The notes under the pieces: generated by a model
Told to the model about the DNA's origin: nothing
The model's input: the letters and a program-made list of their open reading frames with translations, nothing else
Database searches by the model: none
Program-made: the position numbers and the translations under genes
NCBI RefSeq assembly: GCF_947489565.1
Contig: NZ_CANLEA010000019.1
Coordinates: 44,297 to 108,296 of the forward strand
Reading direction: 5' to 3'
From: an uncultured Kordia sp.
GTDB taxonomy: Bacteria; Bacteroidota; Bacteroidia; Flavobacteriales; Flavobacteriaceae
DNA: 64,000 bases
Shown: piece after piece, positions 51,534-60,254 of the stretch
Layout: each line of letters opens with the position of its first letter
How positions within the stretch are numbered: the stretch's first letter is position 1

Positions 51534-52595
51534 CTAATTGATGATTTCTGGGTTACATTGTACTTGTTCTAATTGTGCTAAAAGGTATCGTGCAATTAAT
51601 GGCGGCACTTCTTCTTTGCTCGTCCAGTTGGTTGCATTTGCTTTTGGTAAATCTTCTTGAGCAATGAATTGTGCCAAGATTTTAGTGACATTTTCAGCAT
51701 CTTCAATGGCTGAAACTTGTAGCTTTTTCTTAAAGATGAAATCTTTTTCAATAGTTGTGATCATGCCTATTGAAGCACAATCAGCACTAATTGTTGTTGC
51801 TTGATTTCTATTCACATTTTCAAATAATGAAATAGGAAGTGCAGCATGTATATCTTCTAAAATTTCTGCGGGCATTCCAATTTTTTCTACCAAGAAATTG
51901 ACATGTGCTTCTTTAGAAACATCAAAATCATTTAAAAGAATAGATACTAGTTGATGACTTTGATTTAAGAGTTTTACAGCTTTGTCAGATTGGTATTGTC
52001 TCCACAGTAACTGCGAATGATCGTACGATACATTTTCAATTACATAGGCAGTAGGAGTTTCTTCAGCTTTTGTTTTTAGAATTTTTTCAATATTTCGCAA
52101 TTTTACATCCGAAGCTTCTTTACTGATAAGAATTGTATATGCATCTTTACGCGGATTTGAGAAGTGCACATTGGCATCCGTACGTTTTTGTAATGCTTCT
52201 GCCGTTGCTACAGATACATTTCCAAGTACAATACTTGGTTCATTCAACAATAAGTTTAATACTTCCGATTGCTTGCATCCTAAGAATACAGCCAATTGTT
52301 CAATGACCTTAGGTAATGACAAAATATTATCGAGACTTACACTGATATCAATAGACTCAGTTTTTAAATCGATTTCGTCATCTTTGGTACAAACTGACAC
52401 ATCTAAACCTAGTTTTGTAAGTGTGTCTTCTGCTTTTTGCGCTGTATCTTTATCTACTTTTTGAAATAAAACAGATGGTGCGTTGTACAATAGTTTCAGT
52501 ATATAGTCTTGTGGGACTTTTAAAGCTTCCGACAATACTTTTGAAGCTCCAGGAGTTGCGTTTCCTATAGAGTTAATAATTACGGTATTTTCCAT
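51534..52595 (-). CDS. Protein with three L7/L12-like repeats, first gene of the ten-gene operon
   Basis: The 353-residue protein has three stretches of about 50 residues with the pattern of the ribosomal L7/L12 C-terminal domain (helix with an LxxAPxxL turn, then xVxxxxAxxxxxxLxxLGxxVxV): around residues 15-68 (LYNAPSVLFQKVDKDTAQKA), 100-150 (LLNEPSIVLGNVSVATAEAL) and about 245-295 (ALPISLFENVNRNQATTISA). This is an inference from pattern, not a proven homology. No signal peptide. It opens the operon, and no clear -33/-7 pair was found upstream. Confidence 0.6.
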   Translation of the reverse strand: MENTVIINSIGNATPGASKVLSEALKVPQDYILKLLYNAPSVLFQKVDKDTAQKAEDTLTKLGLDVSVCTKDDEIDLKTESIDISVSLDNILSLPKVIEQLAVFLGCKQSEVLNLLLNEPSIVLGNVSVATAEALQKRTDANVHFSNPRKDAYTILISKEASDVKLRNIEKILKTKAEETPTAYVIENVSYDHSQLLWRQYQSDKAVKLLNQSHQLVSILLNDFDVSKEAHVNFLVEKIGMPAEILEDIHAALPISLFENVNRNQATTISADCASIGMITTIEKDFIFKKKLQVSAIEDAENVTKILAQFIAQEDLPKANATNWTSKEEVPPLIARYLLAQLEQVQCNPEIIN

Positions 52596-52893
52596 AAAGA
52601 GTTGTAGTTAATATTAGAGTGGTAAAACTACTTCCATACGGGTTTTTAGTTGCGAGTGTTTTTATGCTTTTTGATTCAGTGTTTTCCCCTTTTTTTAATG
52701 GGTGAATTTATGTGAGCCCTTATTTTACAGTATTTAAGCCCATATTTTAGGCTTCTAATGAGCACGTTTTTAGACTTGTATAATTGTTGATTCTAAAGAG
52801 ATGAAGCGTAATTTTTGATAGAAATTGTTACAGAAACGATAAAATCTTTACAGCGGTATAATTTTTGCGTATCTTTCCGTTGTATAAAATATC
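52596..52893. other. Divergent intergenic stretch with no clear feature
   Basis: Between the first operon gene and the plus-strand secreted protein gene I see no small gene and no convincing TTG-N19-21-TAnnTTTG pair on the minus strand. Weak matches lie near 52855-52870 on the plus strand. The operon's promoter therefore remains unidentified. Confidence 0.4.
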
Positions 52894-54165
52894 ATGCAGT
52901 TGAAAATTAAAAACATTAGTACACTCATACTACTTTTACTGTTTTCGGTAAGTAGCTATGCTTCATATATTCTGATTCCGATGGATTCAGAATCACAAAA
53001 AGATCATTTAAAGGCGTACGGAATTACTTATTGGTCGCTCGAAAAGAAGATTAAAGTCAAATGGTTGCTCAATTATCGCGGCGGTTCATTTTTGTTGCCT
53101 GCGGTTGATGCCGTAGAAAAGGAATGTAAGATTCGCGGCGTTTCTTATGAGATTTTATCAGATGCTAAGACGAATACTATTTTAGAAGAAATTGCGAGTC
53201 CAAGTAAAAATCAGGAAGCCGTTATTTTGGAAAAAGCGCCAAAAGTTGCGGTATATTCTCCAAAAGGAAATGTTCCTTGGGATGATGCCGTTACGATGGT
53301 GTTGACCTATGCTGAAATTCCATATGAAGTTGTGTATGATGAAGAAGTATTGGCGGATGATTTGATAAAATACGATTGGTTGCACTTGCATCATGAAGAT
53401 TTTACAGGTCAATATGGAAAGTTTTATGGTATTTACCGATCGGCACCTTGGTATATTCGAGAGAAGAAGGAAGCAGAAGCATTGGCGAAAAAGTTAGGAT
53501 ATTCAAAGGTTTCAGAAGAAAAGCGCGATGTTGCTTTAAAGATTCGTGATTATGTAATTGGTGGCGGATTTATGTTTGCCATGTGCAGTGCTACAGATAG
53601 TTTTGATATTGCGTTGGCGGCAGAAGGTGTTGATATTTGCGAGCCAATGTTTGACGGCGATGTGTCGGATAGAAATTATCAAAATAAGATAGACTTCAAT
53701 AAAACTTTTGCGTTTACAAACTTTGAATTAGAGAGAAGCTCGACTAAATATGAGTTTTCTTCGATTGATATGACTTCAAAACGACGCATCATAAAAGATG
53801 CAGATTATTTCACGCTGATGGATTTTTCAGCAAAATGGGATCCAATTCCAACCATGTTGTGTCAAAATCATACCGCATTAGTTAAAGGTTTTATGGGACA
53901 AACAACAAGTTTTGATCGTTCACAAATAAAACCATCTGTATTGATTTTAGGAGAGAATAGAACCAATGGAGAAGGTCGTTATATTCACGGAATTAAAGGA
54001 AAAGGATTTTTTACATTCTATGGCGGACATGATCCGGAAGATTATCAGCATAGAGTAGGAGATCCAAAAACAGAATTAGAATTACATCCAAATTCGCCAG
54101 GATATCGCTTAATTTTAAATAATATCTTATTTCCAGCGGCAAAAAAGAAAAAGCAGAAAACTTGA
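52894..54165 (+). CDS. Conserved secreted Bacteroidota protein (often mislabelled asparagine synthetase B)
   Basis: The 423-residue protein starts with a signal peptide (QLKIKNISTLILLLLFSVSSYA). Its mature part opens SYILIPMDSESQKDHLKAYG and contains NYRGGSFLLP, FMFAMCSATDSFDIALA (a glutamine-amidotransferase-like elbow with Cys) and FFTFYGGHDPED near the end. I recognise the start as typical of Flavobacteriaceae proteins named asparagine synthetase B. There is no ATP pyrophosphatase motif and it is exported, so the name seems wrong. A class I GATase-like fold is the better guess. Confidence 0.75.
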   Translation: MQLKIKNISTLILLLLFSVSSYASYILIPMDSESQKDHLKAYGITYWSLEKKIKVKWLLNYRGGSFLLPAVDAVEKECKIRGVSYEILSDAKTNTILEEIASPSKNQEAVILEKAPKVAVYSPKGNVPWDDAVTMVLTYAEIPYEVVYDEEVLADDLIKYDWLHLHHEDFTGQYGKFYGIYRSAPWYIREKKEAEALAKKLGYSKVSEEKRDVALKIRDYVIGGGFMFAMCSATDSFDIALAAEGVDICEPMFDGDVSDRNYQNKIDFNKTFAFTNFELERSSTKYEFSSIDMTSKRRIIKDADYFTLMDFSAKWDPIPTMLCQNHTALVKGFMGQTTSFDRSQIKPSVLILGENRTNGEGRYIHGIKGKGFFTFYGGHDPEDYQHRVGDPKTELELHPNSPGYRLILNNILFPAAKKKKQKT

Positions 54166-54243
54166 TTTTGACAGATTCTTTAGTGTTTGAAATTTAGGTT
54201 TTGAATATTAAAGAGTTTCAAACAGACAAAAAATACGATAAAC

Positions 54244-54279
54244 AAACCAGCAAGTTAAACTTAAGTTGCTGGTTTTTTT
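54244..54279 (+). terminator. Terminator of the secreted protein gene
   Basis: AAACCAGCAA and TTGCTGGTTT pair perfectly around a 12-base loop and T7 follows. Confidence 0.85.
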
Positions 54280-54392
54280 GTGTATAAAACTTACTGTTTT
54301 ACGTTCACAAATCATCTAATTTGGGGCAGCAGTTGTTTTTAGTTCGATACTTTATAAGTAGTTTTAGTATAGTATTAATTTAAAAACAATTT

Positions 54393-54494
54393 ATGATGTT
54401 AGAAAAATTAGAACAATTTTCAATTGAAAATCTACATGCTATTCAAGGAGGTTATACAGCTACTGATGATCTCTGGAAATGGCGTACAAGCTAG
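54393..54494 (+). CDS. ComC-like GG-leader small peptide a (33 aa)
   Basis: The peptide reads MMLEKLEQFSIENLHAIQGG followed by YTATDDLWKWRTS. The leader has the bacteriocin type (LExFxxENLxxIxGG) rather than the LKSLxLxKKSI type seen at 12-22 kb. The 13-residue core has two Trp and no Cys. Either M1 or M2 could be the start. Short, but it has a relative 49 bases downstream. Confidence 0.65.
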   Translation: MMLEKLEQFSIENLHAIQGGYTATDDLWKWRTS

Positions 54495-54542
54495 GACATA
54501 TAGTATTTAAAGAGTTTAGTATTAATTTTAAAAGCCATAGTT

Positions 54543-54641
54543 ATGTTAGAAAAACTAGAGAAGTTTAGACTAGAAAATCCCAAAGTTATTTACGGGGGAA
54601 GTGGATTGACAGGGATTCAAAGAATTGAACTCATAGGATAA
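54543..54641 (+). CDS. ComC-like GG-leader small peptide b (32 aa)
   Basis: The peptide reads MLEKLEKFRLENPKVIYGG followed by SGLTGIQRIELIG. Its leader aligns with that of the peptide just upstream (MLEKLE.F.LEN...I.GG). The core is 13 residues without Cys or Thr/Ser-rich character. Confidence 0.65.
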   Translation: MLEKLEKFRLENPKVIYGGSGLTGIQRIELIG

Positions 54642-54645
54642 ACGT

Positions 54646-54670
54646 AAGCGGACTTCGGTTCGCTTTTTTT
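54646..54670 (+). terminator. Terminator after small peptide b
   Basis: AAGCGGAC pairs with GTTCGCTT around TTCG (one mismatch), followed by T8. Confidence 0.65.
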
Positions 54671-54793
54671 TGAATTTTAGTTCGTTTTCCCCAAAAAGTG
54701 CCAACATAAATCGTTCAATTTAGGATATAACCAATTTGTAAGCTTAGTATTTATACGTTGTTTAGCAGCATTATTAATTTTAAAACTTTTATT

Positions 54794-55033
54794 ATGAAAA
54801 AAGACAAATTCACAAAATTTAGACTCAACAAGAAAACAATTTCTAAGTTAGATGCACTGCATCAACGAGGAGGAAATAATATTGAGTCTTTGGCAAAACC
54901 ATGCATATTGACGCTTGATGTAAACGGTATTAATATTTGTTTTGAGACACAAGCTTATAAAACATGTGGCGAAAGTATTTTGATAGATTGTATTACACAA
55001 ACGGAAATGCCTACGTGTAGAGATTGTATATAA
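54794..55033 (+). CDS. GG-leader RiPP precursor-like peptide c (79 aa)
   Basis: The start MKKDKFTKFRLNKKTISKLD aligns with RiPP leaders; an in-frame ATG 12 codons upstream is rejected. After ALHQRGG comes a 52-residue core with six Cys (KPCILT, NICFET, KTCGES, DCITQ, PTCRDC). The Cys-rich core recalls peptide 2 at 13 kb. No modification genes are adjacent. Confidence 0.75.
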   Translation: MKKDKFTKFRLNKKTISKLDALHQRGGNNIESLAKPCILTLDVNGINICFETQAYKTCGESILIDCITQTEMPTCRDCI

Positions 55034-55047
55034 AGAATATGAAATTG

Positions 55048-55075
55048 AAAAGCGAACTTGAAAGAGTTCGCTTTT
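55048..55075. terminator. Bidirectional terminator
   Basis: AAAAGCGAACT and AGTTCGCTTTT form an 11-base stem around TGAAAG, between the peptide gene and the converging kinase gene. Confidence 0.8.
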
Positions 55076-55081
55076 AGATTG

Positions 55082-57427
55082 TTAATTGCTAGTCGTTAGT
55101 AAATATAAAATTTCATTGATTGACTTGGCGCTGATGGGTTTTGTGATATAGTAATTCACGCCAGCTTCTTCTGCTTTCTGCCTTGATTCAGGAAATACAT
55201 CGGCGGAGCAGGCAACAATTGGAATGTCTTTTTTCTCTTTTTCTAAAGCACGAATGGCCGCAGTTGCTTCCAAACCGTCTAAAACAGGCATTTGAATGTC
55301 CATAAGAATCAAATCAAAATCTTGCATTTTTACGACTTCCACAGCTTCTTGACCGTTTTCTACAATCGTAGTTTCTGCATCCCATTTTTTGAGCAATTGT
55401 TTGATGAACAACTGATTCAACTTGTTGTCTTCAGCCACTAAAATACGTTTGTGACGCAAATTGTGATTGATGTTTTGTGTGCTTTGCAATTCTACATCGC
55501 TCAAATCACTGACCGTATAGTTAAGATCAAAATGAAAGGCTGTCCCAACATTTTGTTTGCTTTTTACCGTTAATTTTCCGCCTAAAAGCGAGACTAATTC
55601 TTTGGTAATACTCAAACCTAAACCTGTACCTTCTGGCTTTTTTTCACTGTGATTTGACTGATAGAAGCTTTCAAAAATGCTATCGAGATTTTCTTTCGGA
55701 ATCCCATATCCAGAATCTTCAATGGTAAAGTACAATTGAATGGTTTTATCTTTAAGTTCTTTGGCAATAATGTTGATATTGATAAAGCCTTTTTTGGTAA
55801 ACTTTATGGCGTTTCCAATTAGATTGTTCAAAATTTGACTCAATCGGTATTGATCGCCCACAATATATTTAGGAATCGTATTGGCAATATTCATGGTAAA
55901 ATCGAGTCCTTTTTCTTCAGCTTTAATCTTAAATCCTTTATGAAGATTGGAAATGAGTTCTGTAAAATTGAAATCTACCTTCTGTACATTCAGTTTTCCG
56001 GCTTCAATCTTAGAAAAATCTAAAATATCATTGACAATCATCAACAAATTTTCCGTAGAAAATCGGATAGCTTCAATGTTTTCATATTCTTTTTCACTTC
56101 CCGTAAAATCTTTTCTATTGAACAATTCAGACAAACCGAGAATTACATTCAAAGGTGTTCGAATTTCGTGACTCATATTTGATAAAAACGTCGTCTTTGC
56201 TTTGGCAGATTTCTCTGCAATTACACGCGCTTCTTCAATACGAATCATGTTTCTGATATCTTTTGATATATCACGAATCACACAGAAAAACAACACTTTA
56301 CTGTTGATGTATATTGGATTGATTTTTAAGTTGTAATAGATAATCTCATTATTCTCATAGATTTCAAATTCAAAAAATTCTTGTGCTAAACCTGCATTTG
56401 TATTGAGAGAGAATTTTTCAATAATCGCTTTCAGTTTTTCAGAAAACGCTGCGGGCAAAAGCTTATAAAAGTTAATTTGGTTTTCATGCGCATTGATGAA
56501 TTCTGCCGCTTTTTTATTGGATCGAATAATAATTCCATCTACATTAAAAATGATATTTGCGTCTAATGAGTTGTGAATTACCGCAGAATAGAGCTTTTCA
56601 TTTTCTTCTAATTCTTTTTGAATTTGAGACTTTTGAAAAATCTCTTTGCTTAGTTTAGAATTGATATCTTCCAAACTTGAGATTTGAGATTTAAGCAAGC
56701 GATGCAATTGCCCTTTGCTTGGTAGGTTTACGTTTTCTGCAACCAATAATTGTTCGGGGACTAAATTCACAGTTATGGTAAAGTTTTCGAGTAAATAGTA
56801 GTTGTTAAAGTGTTTATTGTAGGCGTTATTATAGATGCTCAACATTGCATTTACCCCAAGACTTTCTTGAATTTTCTTTTGTATTAAATTCGAATATTCA
56901 AAGAGTTCTTTTAAAATAGAGGATGCTTTTTGCTGCGTAACTACTTCAAACGACAATGGAGAATTGACAAGTAGATTTTCAGCTTCGACTAAAAAGCTAT
57001 TATTAAAATTTCCGAGTAGGTCTTTTGATTTCAATAATACATCTTTCAAAAACAACTCTGATAAGATTACTTTTTGTGTATGATCATCTGAGATAAATAT
57101 GGTACGTATTTCATCGGCATCGTTCAGTAAGGGGAATTTTTGCAGTATTTTTTGACGAAATTGCGCTTTATTAAATTTAGTATCTGGTTGTAACGCTAAA
57201 AAATCTTCAATCTCTAAGTATAAATTGGGGAAATTTTCAATGCGTTTATCTTCAAACATATTGTCAAATACCTTAAGCTTAGAGCTTAATTCGTAATGAA
57301 CGTAATATTTGTAGAGCTGCGTCTTTACATCTTCTAATAGGGCAGAAATTGTAACGCTAAGAGATGCGTTCTTATTTTTGGTAGCTTTCTGTACGTTACG
57401 TTTTAAAAATTTATTAAGATAGGACAT
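55082..57427 (-). CDS. Cytoplasmic hybrid histidine kinase with PAS and receiver domains
   Basis: Of the 781 residues, 1-270 form a helical region without recognised domain, 280-395 a PAS domain (VIHNSLDANIIFNVDGIIIR), 405-475 HisKA with His420 (FLSNMSHEIRTPLN), 520-635 the ATPase (NLIGNAIKFTKKG, DSGYGIPKENLDSIFESFYQ, GTGLGLSI), and 660-775 a receiver with Asp710 (LILMDIQMPVLDG). There is no membrane helix. It begins 2 bases after the stop of a small His-rich membrane protein gene, so the two are probably functional partners. No output domain is present; phosphate must pass to another protein. Confidence 0.95.
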   Translation of the reverse strand: MSYLNKFLKRNVQKATKNKNASLSVTISALLEDVKTQLYKYYVHYELSSKLKVFDNMFEDKRIENFPNLYLEIEDFLALQPDTKFNKAQFRQKILQKFPLLNDADEIRTIFISDDHTQKVILSELFLKDVLLKSKDLLGNFNNSFLVEAENLLVNSPLSFEVVTQQKASSILKELFEYSNLIQKKIQESLGVNAMLSIYNNAYNKHFNNYYLLENFTITVNLVPEQLLVAENVNLPSKGQLHRLLKSQISSLEDINSKLSKEIFQKSQIQKELEENEKLYSAVIHNSLDANIIFNVDGIIIRSNKKAAEFINAHENQINFYKLLPAAFSEKLKAIIEKFSLNTNAGLAQEFFEFEIYENNEIIYYNLKINPIYINSKVLFFCVIRDISKDIRNMIRIEEARVIAEKSAKAKTTFLSNMSHEIRTPLNVILGLSELFNRKDFTGSEKEYENIEAIRFSTENLLMIVNDILDFSKIEAGKLNVQKVDFNFTELISNLHKGFKIKAEEKGLDFTMNIANTIPKYIVGDQYRLSQILNNLIGNAIKFTKKGFININIIAKELKDKTIQLYFTIEDSGYGIPKENLDSIFESFYQSNHSEKKPEGTGLGLSITKELVSLLGGKLTVKSKQNVGTAFHFDLNYTVSDLSDVELQSTQNINHNLRHKRILVAEDNKLNQLFIKQLLKKWDAETTIVENGQEAVEVVKMQDFDLILMDIQMPVLDGLEATAAIRALEKEKKDIPIVACSADVFPESRQKAEEAGVNYYITKPISAKSINEILYLLTTSN

Positions 57428-57429
57428 TT

Positions 57430-57831
57430 CTAAATCTTGCTAGCCTTATATATTTTATAAAATCCTAAAGCAGATAATCCCCAAGTTGCAATCAATGCAG
57501 TAAACCAAACGATTTTTCCAATAGCATGTCCAAGTAACTCATTAAATAAGTTGTAACCGTACAAATGATCTACTTGCATGTGAAGGTGTCCGATTGCCAT
57601 AACTAAAAATCCCCAGGCAATTAGGTTCATTCCTCTTCCAAATTTTCCGCCGCGAAGTCGTTTTGCTGTTAAGAAACAAAAGACGAGCGCAATAATTAAA
57701 AAAGGCAACTCTAATAGCCCGAACAATTCTCCTTGGGAGAAGGTTTCGGAAGTGGCAGCATGCTGGTGTTCTTGCAATACAGTTGCTACACTATCAACCA
57801 TTGTATTCGATAGAATATTAGTCATAAACAA
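57430..57831 (-). CDS. His-rich small membrane protein upstream of the hybrid kinase
   Basis: A 133-residue protein with about three to four hydrophobic helices (residues 37-56, 68-85, 103-125). It has an unusual set of His: HQHAAT at the N-terminus, GHLHMQVDH in the middle and LLGHAIGK. It could bind metal or haem. The start may be M1 or M3. Tight spacing to the kinase suggests it is the membrane sensor input (inference). Confidence 0.65.
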   Translation of the reverse strand: MFMTNILSNTMVDSVATVLQEHQHAATSETFSQGELFGLLELPFLIIALVFCFLTAKRLRGGKFGRGMNLIAWGFLVMAIGHLHMQVDHLYGYNLFNELLGHAIGKIVWFTALIATWGLSALGFYKIYKASKI

Positions 57832-58119
57832 TAAATAGGGGAATTCGACCTAAAAATATGATAAATTGAAAAAATATCAAATTTTTAAGGGTTAAATTGA
57901 AGATATTTTTTTGTTTTTGTGAATTTATGCAGAAATATGCAAAGAAATTGAAAAAAAATGTATAACGAATACCGTGGATTTTGTGTGATTTTTAGAAGTA
58001 TATGCGTTTTTTCTATTTTTAAATTGTAAGTAGTTTGGCATTCAATAATTTGTGTAGAATATTCTGTTTAGCGTGAGTTCTATGAAAATCAGTTGTAACT
58101 ATCATAGAACTCACATTAA

Positions 58120-60039
58120 TTATTTTTTTGAATCGATATAAAAAGGATCTACAGCTTTGTAACAAGCAATAATTTGTGCATTGCTAAGCTTGTACAATTG
58201 TGAAATTGGTATTTGCGTTGCATCATAATTTTTGATTTCACTATGATTTTTGAGAATCCATTCTTTGGCAACATCTACAATCATTTTGTTAGACATTCCC
58301 GTTGGAGAATTATTTACACCATCAATCATGTTGGCTAATTCTAATCGTGGTTCGTTGCTAAATACTATTTGAGACAAACGTCCTCGATATTCAATAACAG
58401 TAGATCCTAAAGCTCTATAATTATCTTTCAAAACTTTTTTATCTAACGAATGACGTCCTTCATGTGCAAACATTGTTGCTCTGTCTCTGTAGGCTTCATA
58501 CATTTCAATAAATTTTAATTGTAATTGTATGCCTGTATAGCCTTGTGTTTTTAATGTATTGTATAAATCATTCAAAGCATCCAGTTCTAGCTTTTGAGAT
58601 AAACCCGAAAAAATAGTTTTTTCATCGGTACTGTTACTGAATAGTTTTTCAGCAATTTCTTTTTCGATTTTCCCTCTTTTTACCGGATCCGTAATACGTT
58701 GCCAAGCATTAATAGGTAATGATTTAAAAAGTTGTTTTACACGTAAAAAACCATCTTCAACAGCAAATCCGCCTGCGCCACGATCTTCCCAAAACCAACT
58801 TGGATAGCCATTAGAAACCATCATATCTATTTCTGTAAAGGTAAAATCGCTTTCATGATTGTATTGTTTAATGGTTTCCGTTCGTTCATTTACAATATGT
58901 CCCATGATCATTCCTAACGTACTTGAGCTGCTAGTAGAAGCAATAATTTGTACAGTTCCGAAATGAGTTCTCAGTTTTTCTCGAAATTCACGGATGCTAT
59001 ATTCACTACTTTTCTTTTTGAAAATGGATAATGTATTCATTAAATTATCATTAGTAACTCTAAAATTGCTAATAAAAGCCTCTCTATTTTTAGTATTCTC
59101 ATCTTCATTTTTCTCAATGGCAGACAAGCGATAGTATTCATCTGTAGTATCTTTTAATTTTTTGAGATAGTTGGTGTAATGTATAATATCTTGAATTTCT
59201 GAATCAGCTTTAATTTTCGCCTGTATACTATCGTTTTCTCTTAGAGCTACTAATTTGGCAAAGTCGTAAAATCTAGAATTCGCTAAAGAAACAATAATCG
59301 CTTTTGTTCGTTGAAAATTTGAGGTTTCTGAATTCCACATAGGTAATTCAAGTGACAGTAATTTTGCAGGTTCTTTTAAATAAGAATACGCAGCGTTTAC
59401 ATCGACAAAGCGATAATATGCCAACCAACTTTTCAGTGCCAACGATCCGTCTTTTAAAAGTAATGACACACCTAGTAAAACTTCAGCGGCATTAACATGT
59501 GTAGGGTTTTTGGCTAATATCTTTTGTAATAGAGTAGACGCTTTGCGTAGTTTGGATGTGTCAATAGGTTTTTGTTGAAGCGTTACGTTTGTGGCTTCTT
59601 TTAATATTGTCTTACTGTATAAATACGTAGCATAGGTACTATCGGAAGCAGAAGTTGCAGTCTCAAGAGATTTCTCAGCAGCTACTAAAGCGTTCGAATA
59701 ATTGTGAGCTTCACTTTCAATTCTGTTCAGTACAACATAGCTTTCGGAAACATAATCTCCAATTTGTATGGCTTCCATGAGTCTTTTTTTTGCTTGATTA
59801 TAATCCTTATAAAACTTCCAATCTTGCAGACTTAACTTTCGTAGCGCAATGCATCTATCTTTCTTGGATACATTTGTTTCCTTTAATAATGCGCTAAACA
59901 ATTCTCTAGAAGTTTCTAGGTTTAGCGAATTTTGCGCTTTAAATGCTGCTAATAATTTTGGGTGATTGTTTGACTCTTGCGCATAAGAAGTCAGATTCGC
60001 AATACATATTATAAGTAGTAAAAAAATACGTTTCTTCAT
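58120..60039 (-). CDS. Secreted predicted zinc metallopeptidase with TPR-like N-terminal region
   Basis: Starting at MKKRIFLLLIICIANLTSYAQ (an in-frame ATG 7 codons upstream is less likely), the protein has TPR-like helices in residues 30-230. Near the C-terminus lies AHEGRHSLDKK: HExxH at residues 526-530, followed by STVIEYRGR (Glu550) and SNEPRLELANM (Glu563) as candidate third ligands. This fits a zincin-type peptidase, but I know no family with this combination. Secreted, function unknown. Confidence 0.72.
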   Translation of the reverse strand: MKKRIFLLLIICIANLTSYAQESNNHPKLLAAFKAQNSLNLETSRELFSALLKETNVSKKDRCIALRKLSLQDWKFYKDYNQAKKRLMEAIQIGDYVSESYVVLNRIESEAHNYSNALVAAEKSLETATSASDSTYATYLYSKTILKEATNVTLQQKPIDTSKLRKASTLLQKILAKNPTHVNAAEVLLGVSLLLKDGSLALKSWLAYYRFVDVNAAYSYLKEPAKLLSLELPMWNSETSNFQRTKAIIVSLANSRFYDFAKLVALRENDSIQAKIKADSEIQDIIHYTNYLKKLKDTTDEYYRLSAIEKNEDENTKNREAFISNFRVTNDNLMNTLSIFKKKSSEYSIREFREKLRTHFGTVQIIASTSSSSTLGMIMGHIVNERTETIKQYNHESDFTFTEIDMMVSNGYPSWFWEDRGAGGFAVEDGFLRVKQLFKSLPINAWQRITDPVKRGKIEKEIAEKLFSNSTDEKTIFSGLSQKLELDALNDLYNTLKTQGYTGIQLQLKFIEMYEAYRDRATMFAHEGRHSLDKKVLKDNYRALGSTVIEYRGRLSQIVFSNEPRLELANMIDGVNNSPTGMSNKMIVDVAKEWILKNHSEIKNYDATQIPISQLYKLSNAQIIACYKAVDPFYIDSKK

Positions 60040-60198
60040 TTTTAAATAGTTTACAAACAAATATAACTAAAGTTTTAGTTTAAACTAATTTTTTAGTTGA
60101 ATAATTTTTGAGATGATTCTATTGCTATTTAAAATAGGAGTGGAGTTTGGTTGATACTAAACGGATGTGAAGAGTGACTGCAAAATAAGAGCATAAAA

Positions 60199-60226
60199 AA
60201 AACCGATACTTTTTAGTGTCGGTTTT
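60199..60226 (-). terminator. Terminator of the thrS-rplT operon
   Basis: AAAACCGATACT and AGTGTCGGTTTT pair over 12 bases with a T4 loop, lying 29 bases past the rplT stop codon on the minus strand. Confidence 0.85.
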
Positions 60227-60254
60227 CTAAGCGAAATATATATTATTTGACGAT

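Noticed and set aside
42576..52595. Contractile injection system, phage tail or type VI secretion locus
   Set aside because: No sheath, tube, spike, baseplate, AAA+ ATPase or tape-measure pattern was recognised; only the peptidoglycan-type domains hint at it.
42576..52595. Direct assignment of the paralogues to Pfam DUF2589
   Set aside because: The general layout (AQ-containing helix, later P-rich strand) is similar, but the hallmark 'PLLxLxPIPxL' segment is not visible; needs an HMM search.
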